Positions 27,446 to 36,112 are shown, numbered from the stretch's first letter. The stretch is DNA of 64,000 bases from Syntrophothermus lipocalidus DSM 12680 (GCF_000092405.1 NC_014220.1:1302001-1366000), one strand, 5' to 3'. The notes: a model not told the origin generated them from the sequence alone. Translations and numbers: made by a program.

Positions 27446-27549
27446 CCCGGCACTCAGCTGGACGACATTGCAACATGCCAGTTGGTCCCGAAAACGCTAG
27501 TCGCTGATCAAGACTTGAGCTGAGTGCCGGGTCTGTGGCCCGTTTTCGG
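27446..27549. repeat. Two crossing inverted repeats between the radical SAM gene and birA
   Basis: Arm A, CCCGGCACTCAGCT at 27446-27459, pairs perfectly with 27518-27531. Arm B, CCGAAAACG at 27488-27496, pairs perfectly with 27541-27549. The order A-B-A'-B' means the two stems cannot nest, which in RNA would be a pseudoknot. There is no gene in 27272-27571. Confidence 0.7.
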
Positions 27550-27571
27550 AGCCGACTCTCGAACAACACAA

Positions 27572-28669
27572 TCATATGTGATTTTGTCCTGACCAGGCGC
27601 GGTAAAAGTCCTGCCGTGACAGCACAAACAGTGGCTTATCCGCCTCTGCCCTTCCAAGCCCAACCCAATCCCTCTCCTCGCTCTTGATCCCTGCTATCCT
27701 GAGCCTGTTCACCCCAAGCCCTCTTTTCAGCCGTTCACGGTTGCTCCTGTTTTGTCCAACCATCTTAGATAGATCCTTTTCATTAACAAAAACACCGAAA
27801 TCCTCTGTTTCCGGTTTTTCACTCCACAACCTCCAGGCAGTCAAAACCTGCCGAAAAAAAACCTCCGAAGCCACTAATTCCCCGAAGCTGGGGTGAAAAG
27901 GTCCTGCCAACAAAGTATCCGGGCTGTTCAGGTCACTAGTCGGTTGTAGACCCATCCTGATAACCTTGATGCCCTCCGCCTCCAACATGATGAACATGTC
28001 GGCGGTTATATCTACCGCTTCTTCCATGCTCAAGGGGGAGTACAGGCCTTGTTCCCACATCTGATGAAGACGAGTGCCCTTCAATACCAAGGTAGGGTAT
28101 ATACGGACCATCAGGGGTTTCATTTTGATAACGTCACGAGTGGTAGCCAGGTCTTTTTCCCGGGTATCTTTAGGCAAACCGATCATAAGCTGAATGCCCA
28201 GAGCAAGCCCGTGTTTTCTGATCAAACCCGCCGCTTCCCAAACCTGTCTGCCCGTATACCCTCTTTCGGCACAAGCCAAGACCTCAGGATCCAGCGACTG
28301 CACCCCTAACTCTACGGTGGTTACGCCGTGTTCAATAAGAAGGCGCAGGACCTCAACGCTTATGGCGTCCGGCCGGGTCGATACCCTTATCGAGGCAACC
28401 TTACCGGTAGCCAGATACGGTTGAACCGCCTTCAAGTACCCCTCCATCACTTGTACCGGCAGAGAGGTAAAGCTCCCCCCGTAAAAGGCCACCTCAACCG
28501 GCTCCGAAGCCGATGCCCCACTCTGCTGCAGCCCCTTCTCTATCGTTTCTGCCACGGCCAAGGGGGAAGGTGGTTTCTCGCTGCCGGTAATGCGGTACTG
28601 CTGACAAAAAACACACCGGTGCGGGCAACCGAGATGGGGAATAAATATTGGAATAATCCTGTGGAGCAT
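27572..28669 (-). CDS. Radical SAM protein, Elp3/HemN-like
   Basis: A 365-residue radical SAM enzyme. The Fe4S4-binding motif is CPHRCVFC near residue 15, and the SAM-binding and barrel landmarks are VAFYGGSFTSLP, IRVSTRPDAIS, TVELGVQSLDPEVL and IQLMIGLPKDTREKD. It belongs to the small Elp3-like family (without the acetyltransferase domain) that is regularly found next to rnc and smc in Firmicutes; the substrate is not established, and tRNA modification is the usual guess. The ATG start lies 5 bases after the rnc stop, so the two are in one operon. Confidence 0.85.
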   Translation of the reverse strand: MLHRIIPIFIPHLGCPHRCVFCQQYRITGSEKPPSPLAVAETIEKGLQQSGASASEPVEVAFYGGSFTSLPVQVMEGYLKAVQPYLATGKVASIRVSTRPDAISVEVLRLLIEHGVTTVELGVQSLDPEVLACAERGYTGRQVWEAAGLIRKHGLALGIQLMIGLPKDTREKDLATTRDVIKMKPLMVRIYPTLVLKGTRLHQMWEQGLYSPLSMEEAVDITADMFIMLEAEGIKVIRMGLQPTSDLNSPDTLLAGPFHPSFGELVASEVFFRQVLTAWRLWSEKPETEDFGVFVNEKDLSKMVGQNRSNRERLKRGLGVNRLRIAGIKSEERDWVGLGRAEADKPLFVLSRQDFYRAWSGQNHI

Positions 28670-28674
28670 GACCG

Positions 28675-29373
28675 TTACCCTTCAAATACCTTCATCTGGA
28701 GAACTTTTTCCGCTGCCTTCTGCTCGGCTTCTTTTTTGCTCTTGCCAACCCCCTGGGCCAGCAGCTTATGCCGGTAAAACACGCCGGCGATAAAAGTCTT
28801 ATCGTGAGCAGGCCCGCTTTCCTCCAGAATGGCATACGTCACGTTGTCTTTGCCCCGGCTCTGTACCAGTTCCTGTAGCTGGGACTTGTAGTCGTAGAAG
28901 TTGCCCTCCGCGACCTCGTGGATATCCTGGGCGAGATACCTGAGTATAAAGTCGCGAGCATACTCCAGCCCCTGGTCCAAGTATACCGCTCCCACCACCG
29001 CTTCTACCGTATCTGCCAGTATCGAATTGCGCTTGCGTCCCCCCGATAACTCTTCTCCCCGGCCTAGATACAGGTATTCGCCGACTTTCAAGGTGTTAGC
29101 CACTTTAACCAAGGCCTTTTCACAAACAACTTTGGCCCTTATGCGGGTAAGATCCCCTTCTGGCCGCTCTGGGAAATTCTTATAAAGATACTCCGCCACG
29201 ACCATATTCAACACCGCATCCCCTAGAAACTCCAGGCGCTGGTTGTTCTCAACCGCTTCATTTTCCTGGGAATAAGAAGGGTGGGTCAAAGCCTTTGTCA
29301 AAAGGCCTGTATCGACCTCGACAATACAGTTGGCGAGCTTAAACTGCTCGGCCAGTTTTCCCTTCCTGCTCAT
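28675..29373 (-). CDS. rnc: Ribonuclease III
   Basis: A 232-residue RNase III with the catalytic signature NQRLEFLGDAVLNMVV, the second metal-binding block (ILADTVEAVVGAVYLDQG) and a C-terminal double-stranded RNA-binding domain (YKSQLQELVQSRG ... GKSKKEAEQKAAEKVL). It processes rRNA precursors and structured RNAs. Upstream, plsX ends only 52 bases away; the acyl carrier protein and fab genes that often separate plsX from rnc are absent. Confidence 0.96.
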   Translation of the reverse strand: MSRKGKLAEQFKLANCIVEVDTGLLTKALTHPSYSQENEAVENNQRLEFLGDAVLNMVVAEYLYKNFPERPEGDLTRIRAKVVCEKALVKVANTLKVGEYLYLGRGEELSGGRKRNSILADTVEAVVGAVYLDQGLEYARDFILRYLAQDIHEVAEGNFYDYKSQLQELVQSRGKDNVTYAILEESGPAHDKTFIAGVFYRHKLLAQGVGKSKKEAEQKAAEKVLQMKVFEG

Positions 29374-29425
29374 GGTTTCACCTTATTCCCGTCACGCAAC
29401 CGAAAAACGACCTCGCAACTCCATT

Positions 29426-30382
29426 TTAATCAACTCCTAATGCTCGTTTTAGCTTCCCTACCATGTCGTTCTCGACACACTGCACTGCTGCCTTTACGCC
29501 GTTAGTAACCGTCTGGGCCTTCGAGCTGCCGTGACAGACTATGCTCACCCCGTTTACCCCTAATAGAGGAGCTCCCCCTACCTGGTTATAATCGAAGCTC
29601 TTTAGCAGCCGGAGTACCTCGGGAGACAACGCTTCCTTCAAGGTATCCATTAGCAAGCCCATAAAACCCTCTACTGCTTTCAAAACCACATTACCCACAA
29701 AACCATCGCAGACCACCACTTCACTCTTACCCACAAATATATCGCGGCCCTCTACGTTCCCTATAAAATTTATGCCCGTTTCCTTCTTCAACATCGCGTG
29801 AGCCTCGAGTACCGCTTGGTTACCTTTGCTCTCCTCTTCCCCGTTGGACAGCATCCCCACGCTCGGCTGCGAACTGCCATTCACAACCGAAGCATAAGCA
29901 CTTCCCATCAAAGCAAACTGGACCAGCTGTCGTGGTTTACAGTCCACATTAGCCCCTATATCGAGCAGAATAGTGTTCTGGCCGCTTCTAAGCGGTATGT
30001 TAGCGGCTATGGCCGGTCGCTCCACGCCTGCAACGGTTCCCAACACAAAAACTCCGGCTGCCATCTGGGCCCCGGTGTTTCCGCACGACACGACAGCCTG
30101 GGCCTCACCCGCTTTCACCAATCCGGTAGCCACAACGATGGACGAGTCTTTCTTCTTACGTAAAGCCAAGGCCGGATGCTCGTTCATACCTATTACTTGA
30201 GACGAGTGAACTACCGTCAGCTTGCCTCGGTCGTAATCGAGGCCGGACAACTCTCTGCCGACAATCTCTTGATCCCCGACCAATATCACTTCTATCCCTA
30301 GCTTATTTATAGCTTCAACCGCACCCCTGACCACCTCCCGGGGAGCATAGTCGCCACCCATAGCGTCGACTGCAACTCGCAC
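29426..30382 (-). CDS. plsX: Phosphate acyltransferase PlsX
   Basis: A 318-residue PlsX, which makes acyl-phosphate from acyl-ACP for phospholipid synthesis at the membrane surface. Typical blocks are VAVDAMGGDYAP at the start, IGMNEHPALALRKKKDSS, SCGNTGAQMAAG, LLDIGANVDCKP, GNVEGRDIF and CDGFVGNVVLK. GTG 30382 has GAGGGTGA upstream. A strong hairpin (30414-30457) lies between rpmF and this gene, so plsX may be expressed partly from its own promoter or by readthrough. Confidence 0.95.
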   Translation of the reverse strand: MRVAVDAMGGDYAPREVVRGAVEAINKLGIEVILVGDQEIVGRELSGLDYDRGKLTVVHSSQVIGMNEHPALALRKKKDSSIVVATGLVKAGEAQAVVSCGNTGAQMAAGVFVLGTVAGVERPAIAANIPLRSGQNTILLDIGANVDCKPRQLVQFALMGSAYASVVNGSSQPSVGMLSNGEEESKGNQAVLEAHAMLKKETGINFIGNVEGRDIFVGKSEVVVCDGFVGNVVLKAVEGFMGLLMDTLKEALSPEVLRLLKSFDYNQVGGAPLLGVNGVSIVCHGSSKAQTVTNGVKAAVQCVENDMVGKLKRALGVD

Positions 30383-30413
30383 AGCACTTCACCCTCTTTT
30401 CTAGCTATAAAAT

Positions 30414-30457
30414 AAAAAGTAAGCTAATGGCTGCTAACGCCCATTACCTTACTTTTT
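30414..30457 (-). terminator. Bidirectional-looking terminator between rpmF and plsX
   Basis: AAAAAGTAAG pairs with CTTACTTTTT and the inner TAATGG with CCATTA. On the minus strand the stem ends in CTTACTTTTTATTTTA. It would end or attenuate the DUF177-rpmF transcript before plsX. Confidence 0.75.
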
Positions 30458-30473
30458 GCCTCTGTAGAACAAG

Positions 30474-30647
30474 TTATTTCGTTACTGCTTTACCCTTGTA
30501 AAAACCGCAGTTCAAACAAACGCGATGAGGCATCTTCAGTTCGTGACACTGCGGGCACTCTACCAAGGTCGGATGCTCCATCTTCATCCACTCGCTCCTG
30601 CGCATGTTCTTGCGGGACTTCGATTGCCGGCGTTTAGGGACTCCCAT
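30474..30647 (-). CDS. rpmF: 50S ribosomal protein L32
   Basis: A 57-residue protein beginning MGVPKRRQSKSRKNMRR, the standard L32 N-terminus, with a zinc-binding CPQC ... CLNC pair in the C-terminal half. The start ATG 30647 follows AGGAGGAATTACG. It lies 18 bases after the DUF177 gene, the usual bacterial pairing, and ahead of plsX. The four cysteines mark it as the zinc-containing (C+) paralogue. Confidence 0.97.
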   Translation of the reverse strand: MGVPKRRQSKSRKNMRRSEWMKMEHPTLVECPQCHELKMPHRVCLNCGFYKGKAVTK

Positions 30648-30665
30648 CGTAATTCCTCCTCTGCA

Positions 30666-31187
30666 TCAGTTTTTGTTATCAAGCAAAGCTTTTAATGCCT
30701 CCCACCTGGGGTCAATCTCCTCCTCCTGGCAACGGCAAGCTTCCACAGCCAAGTCCACTCCGCACCCGGGACAGAATCCCCGGCAGTCTTCATTGCATAC
30801 GCGTACCAGTGGAAGATTGACGACAATGTTTTCGATAACCAGAGGTTCCAGGTCAACTTTTTCATCCCGGATGACCAGCACGTCCCCGGTTTCCACCTCA
30901 TCACGTGTTACAGCCGCCCCTTCTTCCACTAGCTGAACGTAGAAGTCAACCAGCATCGGCAATTGGTAAGGGCGAAGACACCGTCCACAGGTTAGTATGG
31001 CCACGGCGTTTATCTTACCGTTCCCCACTATCATGCGACCGGTATTGGTAAGAGTAAGATCCACATGAACCTCTTCGGGAAACGTCACTGTTTCACCAGC
31101 GATCTCGATTCCCTCGATTTTCTTGCTCAGGTGGAATACCTCAGTTTCGTGGGGATGATGCTGAAGCCACCCCACTTCAATCTTCAT
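30666..31187 (-). CDS. DUF177 (YceD) family protein
   Basis: A 173-residue DUF177 protein, encoded ahead of rpmF in most bacteria and linked to 23S rRNA accumulation and ribosome assembly. It carries the conserved CGRCLRPYQLP block and a cysteine-rich segment CNEDCRGFCPGCGVDL that probably binds zinc. ATG 31187 has GGTGGTGAG upstream; the frame continues to 31235 but that part holds the promoter (31219-31248). Confidence 0.9.
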   Translation of the reverse strand: MKIEVGWLQHHPHETEVFHLSKKIEGIEIAGETVTFPEEVHVDLTLTNTGRMIVGNGKINAVAILTCGRCLRPYQLPMLVDFYVQLVEEGAAVTRDEVETGDVLVIRDEKVDLEPLVIENIVVNLPLVRVCNEDCRGFCPGCGVDLAVEACRCQEEEIDPRWEALKALLDNKN

Positions 31188-31218
31188 ATACTCACCACCC
31201 CATAGGATAGCCAGGTTA

Positions 31219-31248
31219 ATTATATTCTTCCACAAAACCGTATGTCAA
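31219..31248 (-). promoter_or_regulatory. Sigma-A promoter of DUF177-rpmF
   Basis: On the minus strand a perfect TTGACA (31248-31243) and a perfect TATAAT (31224-31219) are separated by 18 bases, about 30 bases upstream of the DUF177 start. Confidence 0.88.
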
Positions 31249-31322
31249 GGAAACCTGCTGATAACGTGTTATCGATCTGTGATCTTGTCACCGCGAACAA
31301 CTACAACAATGCGATTTCCAGC

Positions 31323-32489
31323 TTAAAGCGAATTGGCCAGATCCTTTAGCAGCTCTGCCAAGCTGCTCATCTCGGTAATCGAGGCAGTAACCTCTTCTGT
31401 TGCGGCTGCCTGCTCTTGACTTTGTTTGACGTTCGTCTCAGAAGCAACTCGGACAGCTTTTATCTTATCTTCAATGTTCTGCGTGAGCTTTCTGATCTCT
31501 TCTGCGGTGGCTTTGGAATGGTCAGATAATTTTCGAATTTCTTCGGCCACTACGCCGAAACCTCGGCCGTGCTCTCCCGCCCGTGCCGCCTCGATAGCCG
31601 CATTCAACCCCAACATTTTGGTTTGATCAGCAACAGACTTGATAAAATCAAGTATTTCGTGTATTCGTCCCGAAATTGCCTGGACTTCCCTTACCAACTC
31701 TGCCAAATTCGATTCATTGACGTTGATATTGCTTGCCGCCAAAGCTATTTAGTGCATAACCTTGACTATTTCGCCGGTTGTACTGCTCAGTCGTTGCGCC
31801 ATCTCTTGTAGTTTGTAGGGCAATAGCCGGGGAGAGAATATGCCAAAGGAACCGAGAATTTCTCCGGTTTCATCATCTTTTAACGGAATTCCAACACACC
31901 TAACAACCTTGTACTGTTTAGAGGGCATGTCCACGACCGCAAACTCCCCGCGCCGCATAACTATTTTGCCGACATCGTCGTCCTTCATCGGCATTCCCAC
32001 TTTAATCCACGGAATGTCGAACTTATCTGACCCCAAGCGGTGGGTAATCTTCTCTTCATCGGTGGCCAATACCAAGGCTCCCTCCATCTGTGATTGCGCC
32101 ACGATGGGAGCAAACAAATCAAACGAGCGGTGGATGTCATGAACCTTACGCAACATGATGCCGCAGGTCCCTATAAGCCGTCCGTTACCGTCAACAATAG
32201 GGGAAACTCTTATTTTTGAAGGAAAACCGTATACCTTTTTCCTGATGGTACCGCTTTGCTTCTGTCCGGTCAGAATGCAGGCCCTGACCAAATCCACAGT
32301 GTCAATCGTGTCTCCCACACGCAAAGGCACATCGAGGTTTGAACTCCTCACAAAATCGAAAACTTCCAGGTCGCTGGTAAAAACCAACCCTCCTTCTGCA
32401 AACATCTCCAGGAAACAAGGTGCGGCAAGCTGCCAAGCCCGCTTTTCATCGACACCGACGTTATTCTGGCCCTCGAACGAATTATCCAT
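31323..32489 (-). pseudogene. Soluble methyl-accepting chemotaxis-type sensor, split by one in-frame stop
   Basis: Two frames, 32489-31749 (246 residues) and 31742-31323, lie in the same reading frame with a single TAA at 31751-31749 between them. The first half is a cytoplasmic sensory region (SKIRVSPIVDGNGRLIGTCG and GIPLKDDETGEILGSFGIFS are two PAS-like repeats). The second half is the MCP hairpin with [39 protein letters not shown]. It has no membrane segment and would be about 388 residues without the stop. A TTG start two codons after the stop could restart translation of the signalling half, but no ribosome site is evident. I treat it as a recent nonsense mutation or an assembly error. 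The ATG start follows GAGGGAGAG. Confidence 0.8.
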
Positions 32490-32676
32490 ACCTCTCCCTC
32501 CTCTGTCGAATACCGATAAAAACCTCCAAATCCTCCAGCTAGCTACCTTATTTACTATATTTATGTACTTTTCGATAACATCTTTATTTTTCCTGCACAG
32601 ACTATTAAAAGAGCAAACAGTTTTTCAAAACAGGAACAACCTGACTCTTTGGTCAGGCAGCACAATACCGCAGTTA

Positions 32677-33000
32677 AGTCCTTACAATTGTGCAAAAATG
32701 GTGAGCCAAGGGTCCAGGTTGAAATGGTATTTTACAACGGCCCAATACCATGTCACCATCGATTCCCAATTATGGCAGCAACTCTTCTTGTCGGATGCCA
32801 AGGAGAGAGGTGTGCACAAACACTTCAATCAGTCTTGAAACAGGTGTCGGAGGCTGAAGCTAGCGAGCAGCTCTAAGCACAGTGTACGAGCGCACAGACA
32901 AACGTGTGAGTTGCCGTAACGGGACTTATACAAACATCCTAGAAACGATGAAATTCTGTAAGAGGGAGGAATTACCTTTATCAGGGGCGAAGTTGTTTTG
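32677..33000 (+). mobile_element. IS256-family insertion sequence remnant (5' end)
   Basis: From 32737 the sequence encodes the start of a mutator-type transposase across several frames: AQYHVTIDSQLWQQLFLSDAK, then TLQSVLKQVSEAEASEQL, then ERTDKRVSCRNGTY. These are the first ~80 residues of IS256 transposases with at least two frameshifts and an ATG changed to ACG. The leader from 32677 (AGTCCTTACAATTGTGCAAA) also occurs at 46057-46080 on the other strand. The rest of the element is missing. Upstream, 32490-32676 shows no gene. Confidence 0.8.
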
Positions 33001-33051
33001 TACTTCCCGTTGATACGGTTGTATTCGACTCCCATCGATACAGGAGGTTAA

Positions 33052-33366
33052 AAGGGTTACGACTACCGGGCACTGGGACAGATTGCCGACCGGATTATCA
33101 TTATGGCCTACGACTACGGTTCTAAGCCGGAACCGGTGAGCCTTGTCACGCAAGCTGTGGAAATGGCTAAGGCTTCTGTCCCGCCGGAAAAGCTAGTGCT
33201 TGGAATTTCTGTCCCTACGGAAACGCCGGAAAGCATTCTAACCAAGGTGGGCATCGCTAAGCGGTACGGCCTTGAGGGTATTGCCATCTGGCGGTTGGGT
33301 CTGGTAACGGGCGAGATGTGGGATGCCTTGAGGGCTACCGTAATACCAAGGAGGTATGAAAGATGA
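33052..33366 (+). pseudogene. 3' fragment of a glycoside hydrolase family 18 gene
   Basis: The frame, closed by a stop at 33049, encodes YDYRALGQIADRIIIMAYDY at once, the strand of GH18 enzymes after the catalytic acid, and ends with RYGLEGIAIWRLG and a stop at 33366. Only the last ~100 residues of the barrel remain. Bacterial GH18 proteins with such a C-terminus are spore or cell-wall hydrolases, often fused to copper-amine-oxidase-N or LysM domains. The 5' part was presumably lost with the adjacent IS256 event. Confidence 0.8.
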
Positions 33367-33501
33367 AAGGCTACTTAACCAGTGAGCAGCGCGTGCCTAA
33401 CATATCAAACGGTACGTTGATGTTTTCTGGGCTCTTATCAAGAGCTGTGGGTCTGATTTATATCCTTAACCTTCCTGGACTAACCGGGGATGCTACGCCG
33501 A

Positions 33502-34521
33502 CTACGAAAACAAGAATTTCACAAATTTCAAGCCTGCCCCCAAAAGAAGGTAAGGTACGAAGAAGCCTGTGCCTACCAGTAGCAGGAAACCCAGGGGGCC
33601 GGTGTTGCCGGCCGCAGCCGAGGCCGTCCACAGGGCCGCCGCCGCCCCTACCACCAACTGGAGCACCCTCGCGGTATCTCCGAACACCAATATCTGGCCG
33701 TTTCTTTCCAGGGGACTGCGGTCAAAAAGCCAGACTGACAGGTAGTAAAGCCCTACACACAGCAAGGCCAGCAAGAAACAAGCCGGCAGCGACGGGAGGG
33801 CGGCATGCGGTCCCCCTAACACCACACTCCCCAACGTGTCCGCTGCATATGCTATTCTCTCCAGCACTCGTCCCAGGCCATATTCCAGGCGAATCAATCC
33901 CAACCCGTACAAGAAATTGCGGAAGCCCAGCAGAACCGGGGCAGGCCCAAAAATCAATCCGGCACTTATAATACCGGCCGATACTGCGTTTCCGGCCACC
34001 GTGGAAGCCGCAAAAGAAATGCTGAAAACTGCGGCCAGAACCGCGGCCTGGCGGGCACACCAGACCCATACGTCGAACAGGGTATACGGGGTGGAGATGA
34101 ATTGAACCAGGCCTGACAGGTAAACGGCGACTGCCAGCACGTTCAGAACCAGCACTGTCATTCCGGTTACATACTTGGCCTTGACCACCTGACGCCGGGT
34201 TACCGGGGTGGCCAGCAAAAACTCCAGGGTACCGTTTTTCTTTTCGTCCGACAGCAGGAAGATGCCGAGGCCAAAGGCGATCATCCACCCCAGAAATCCA
34301 AAACCGGTGGTACCCGCGTCGCTCCCGATGGTACTGTGAACTAAGCCAACCAGGTCAATATCCCAGGGCTGTCCGGCCCGGGCGTTGAGCCCTGCGACTA
34401 GAAACGGTCCCGCGATATACATACCGCTCAGGAGCAACGTGTAGATAACAAACTTGAGCTGGTGCTGATGCAGTTCCTTCAAGGCCAGCATGGGATGCAG
34501 CCCAAAAACCCGGCTAAACAC
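33502..34521 (-). CDS. ABC-2 type membrane permease
   Basis: A 339-residue membrane protein with about six or seven hydrophobic segments and the ABC-2 pattern FLLSDEKKNGTLEFLLATPVTRRQVVKAKY between the first ones. I choose GTG 34521, inside a GTGTTTAG junction with the ATPase stop and 8 bases behind GGAGG; longer frames reach back into the ATPase gene. It forms a transporter with the ATPase encoded just upstream. YtrA-regulated transporters respond to cell-envelope stress or antibiotics; the substrate is unknown. Confidence 0.85.
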   Translation of the reverse strand: MFSRVFGLHPMLALKELHQHQLKFVIYTLLLSGMYIAGPFLVAGLNARAGQPWDIDLVGLVHSTIGSDAGTTGFGFLGWMIAFGLGIFLLSDEKKNGTLEFLLATPVTRRQVVKAKYVTGMTVLVLNVLAVAVYLSGLVQFISTPYTLFDVWVWCARQAAVLAAVFSISFAASTVAGNAVSAGIISAGLIFGPAPVLLGFRNFLYGLGLIRLEYGLGRVLERIAYAADTLGSVVLGGPHAALPSLPACFLLALLCVGLYYLSVWLFDRSPLERNGQILVFGDTARVLQLVVGAAAALWTASAAAGNTGPLGFLLLVGTGFFVPYLLLGAGLKFVKFLFS

Positions 34522-35401
34522 GATGTTCACCTCCAACAGCGTAGTAGAAGATTTCATCCAGTGATAGATCCTGCACCTCGACAAAGGCTGGATTGAACTC
34601 CCGTACCCTGGCCAGGATCCGGTCGGCATCCCGGTTTACAATCAGCGAACAGACGTGCTCCGCTCTCTCCACTTTCAATACGCCGGGAAGCCGGGACAGT
34701 TCGGCAGGCAACCCGCCCGGGAAGACCGTCTGGATACGCCGGAAGCTCCGCTTGAGGTCGTCCATGTCCTGGCAGAAGACCAGTCGGCCTTTATCCAGCA
34801 AGGCAATCTGGTCGGCCAGTCTCTCCAAGTCGCCCAGGTGGTGGGTGGACAGAAACACGGTGGTTCCCTCCCCGGCCACTTCCTCCAGCACTAACTGAAA
34901 GAATTGCCGCCGCTTGATAGGATCCAGGCCGGTGGTCGGCTCGTCCAGAATCAAGAGCCGGGGACGGATGGAAAGGGCGATGGTCAGAGCTACCAGGGTG
35001 GTCGTACCTTGAGATAGGTTGCGGATGCGCCTTTCCACCGGCAGGTTGAACTTTGATTGCAGGTGCTTGACCCGGCCCCAATCCCAGTTTTGATAGAACC
35101 CGGAACACAGAAAAAAGATCTCCTCCACCCTAAACCAGGGATACATCTTCTGGGTGTCCGGCACGTACCCGATGCGGTGCCGGGCAACGGCATCTTTTGC
35201 CTCATGGCCCAGTACCCATGCACTTCCCCTCGTCGGCTGCAGCAGTCCCAGCAACATCTTGATGGTGGTGGTCTTGCCCGCCCCGTTCGGCCCCACCAGG
35301 CCGAACACCGACCCTTCCGGTACCGCCAGGTTCAGGCCGTCAACCACCGTGACCCGGTTGAACCGCTTGGTCAACTCCCAGGTTTCAATCGCCAGCACCA
35401 T
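34514..35401 (-). CDS. ABC transporter ATP-binding protein
   Basis: A 295-residue ABC ATPase. Walker A is GPNGAGKTTT, the Q-loop region reads GYVPDTQKMYPW, the signature is the unusual NLSQGTTTL in place of LSGGQ, Walker B is LLILDEPTTGLDP, and the switch histidine is in FLSTHHL. A ~90-residue C-terminal extension follows. The start ATG 35401 overlaps the GntR gene by 17 bases and has AAGGGGG upstream. The order regulator-ATPase-permease is that of the YtrA operons. Confidence 0.9.
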   Translation of the reverse strand: MVLAIETWELTKRFNRVTVVDGLNLAVPEGSVFGLVGPNGAGKTTTIKMLLGLLQPTRGSAWVLGHEAKDAVARHRIGYVPDTQKMYPWFRVEEIFFLCSGFYQNWDWGRVKHLQSKFNLPVERRIRNLSQGTTTLVALTIALSIRPRLLILDEPTTGLDPIKRRQFFQLVLEEVAGEGTTVFLSTHHLGDLERLADQIALLDKGRLVFCQDMDDLKRSFRRIQTVFPGGLPAELSRLPGVLKVERAEHVCSLIVNRDADRILARVREFNPAFVEVQDLSLDEIFYYAVGGEHRV

Positions 35402-35786
35402 TCTTGCCCCCTTCCCATTTCTCGAGCACCTCGTGGAAGCAGGCTTCCATCTCCTCCCGCCCGAGCTGCAGGTGATGGCTTTCTTCCAGCAGCCTCTCCA
35501 TCATCCGCTTCAACATCTCCATTCTTTCCTCCCGGCTGGCCATACGGGCTGATGACGAAACATAGGTACCCCGGCCCCGCGAGGTGGCAATAACCCCTTC
35601 CCACTCCAGTTCCTGGTAGGCCTTGGCCACGGTATTGGGGTTTATCAGCAGCCGGGACGCCAGTTCGCGTACCGACGGCAACCGGGCCCCGGGCTCAAGG
35701 AGCCCCCCGTCGATACCTCTCTTGACCTGTTCCTTAATCTGCTGGTAAATAGGCACACTCGACCGGGTATCGATACGAAACCACAA
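35385..35786 (-). CDS. GntR-family transcriptional regulator, YtrA subfamily
   Basis: A 133-residue regulator with a GntR winged helix (VPIYQQIKEQVKRGI, LPSVRELASRLLINPNTVAKAYQELE, GRGTYV) and the short (~60-residue) helical dimerisation tail of the YtrA subfamily. TTG 35786 is preceded by GGGGGT at 9 bases. A 22-bp inverted repeat at 35821-35842, between a -35/-10 pair and the gene, is its likely operator, so it should repress its own operon. Confidence 0.9.
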   Translation of the reverse strand: MWFRIDTRSSVPIYQQIKEQVKRGIDGGLLEPGARLPSVRELASRLLINPNTVAKAYQELEWEGVIATSRGRGTYVSSSARMASREERMEMLKRMMERLLEESHHLQLGREEMEACFHEVLEKWEGGKNGAGD

Positions 35787-35820
35787 ATCATGCTACCCCC
35801 GCTTCACCGCGACTATCCTA

Positions 35821-35875
35821 GTGTACTATGTCACTAATACACCTTTAGGTTATCAATCCCTGTAACAGTTGTCAA
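35821..35875 (-). promoter_or_regulatory. Promoter and YtrA-type operator
   Basis: On the minus strand TTGACA (35875-35870) is followed after 17 bases by TAACCT (35852-35847), and just downstream by GTGTA-N12-TACAC (35842-35821), the form of YtrA-subfamily operators. From 35876 to 36112 I see no gene. Confidence 0.75.
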
Positions 35876-36112
35876 TAGAGGGCTTTGGCGTGGCCAACAG
35901 AAATGCATAAGAAATTGGACCACTCTATCAACCAGGATTCCCTATCATTGGGTTTGGACAAAACAAGGCGCGGGAAGAAGCCTTTTTAGAAGGGCACAAA
36001 ACCGGCTTTGAATTCGAATATACCTTACTTAGTAACCTTTGCTTTCATTCTGCCTATTAGCTGAGAAATTGTGCGAGAAACAGGAAGCTAAGTGTAAGCC
36101 AGAGATGTGCAT

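Noticed and set aside
27421-27460. CTGATGA on the minus strand beside the inverted repeats, suggesting a hammerhead ribozyme
   Set aside because: The required GAAA and stem arrangement of a hammerhead core are not present.
31740-31751. A frameshift between the two halves of the chemotaxis-type gene
   Set aside because: Both halves are in the same frame; only a stop codon separates them.
33363-33971. A 202-codon plus-strand frame after the GH18 fragment with a ribosome-site-like AAGGAGG upstream
   Set aside because: From 33502 it is antisense to the clear ABC-2 permease gene and its C-terminal half is a proline/arginine-rich shadow; the first 45 residues match nothing I know.
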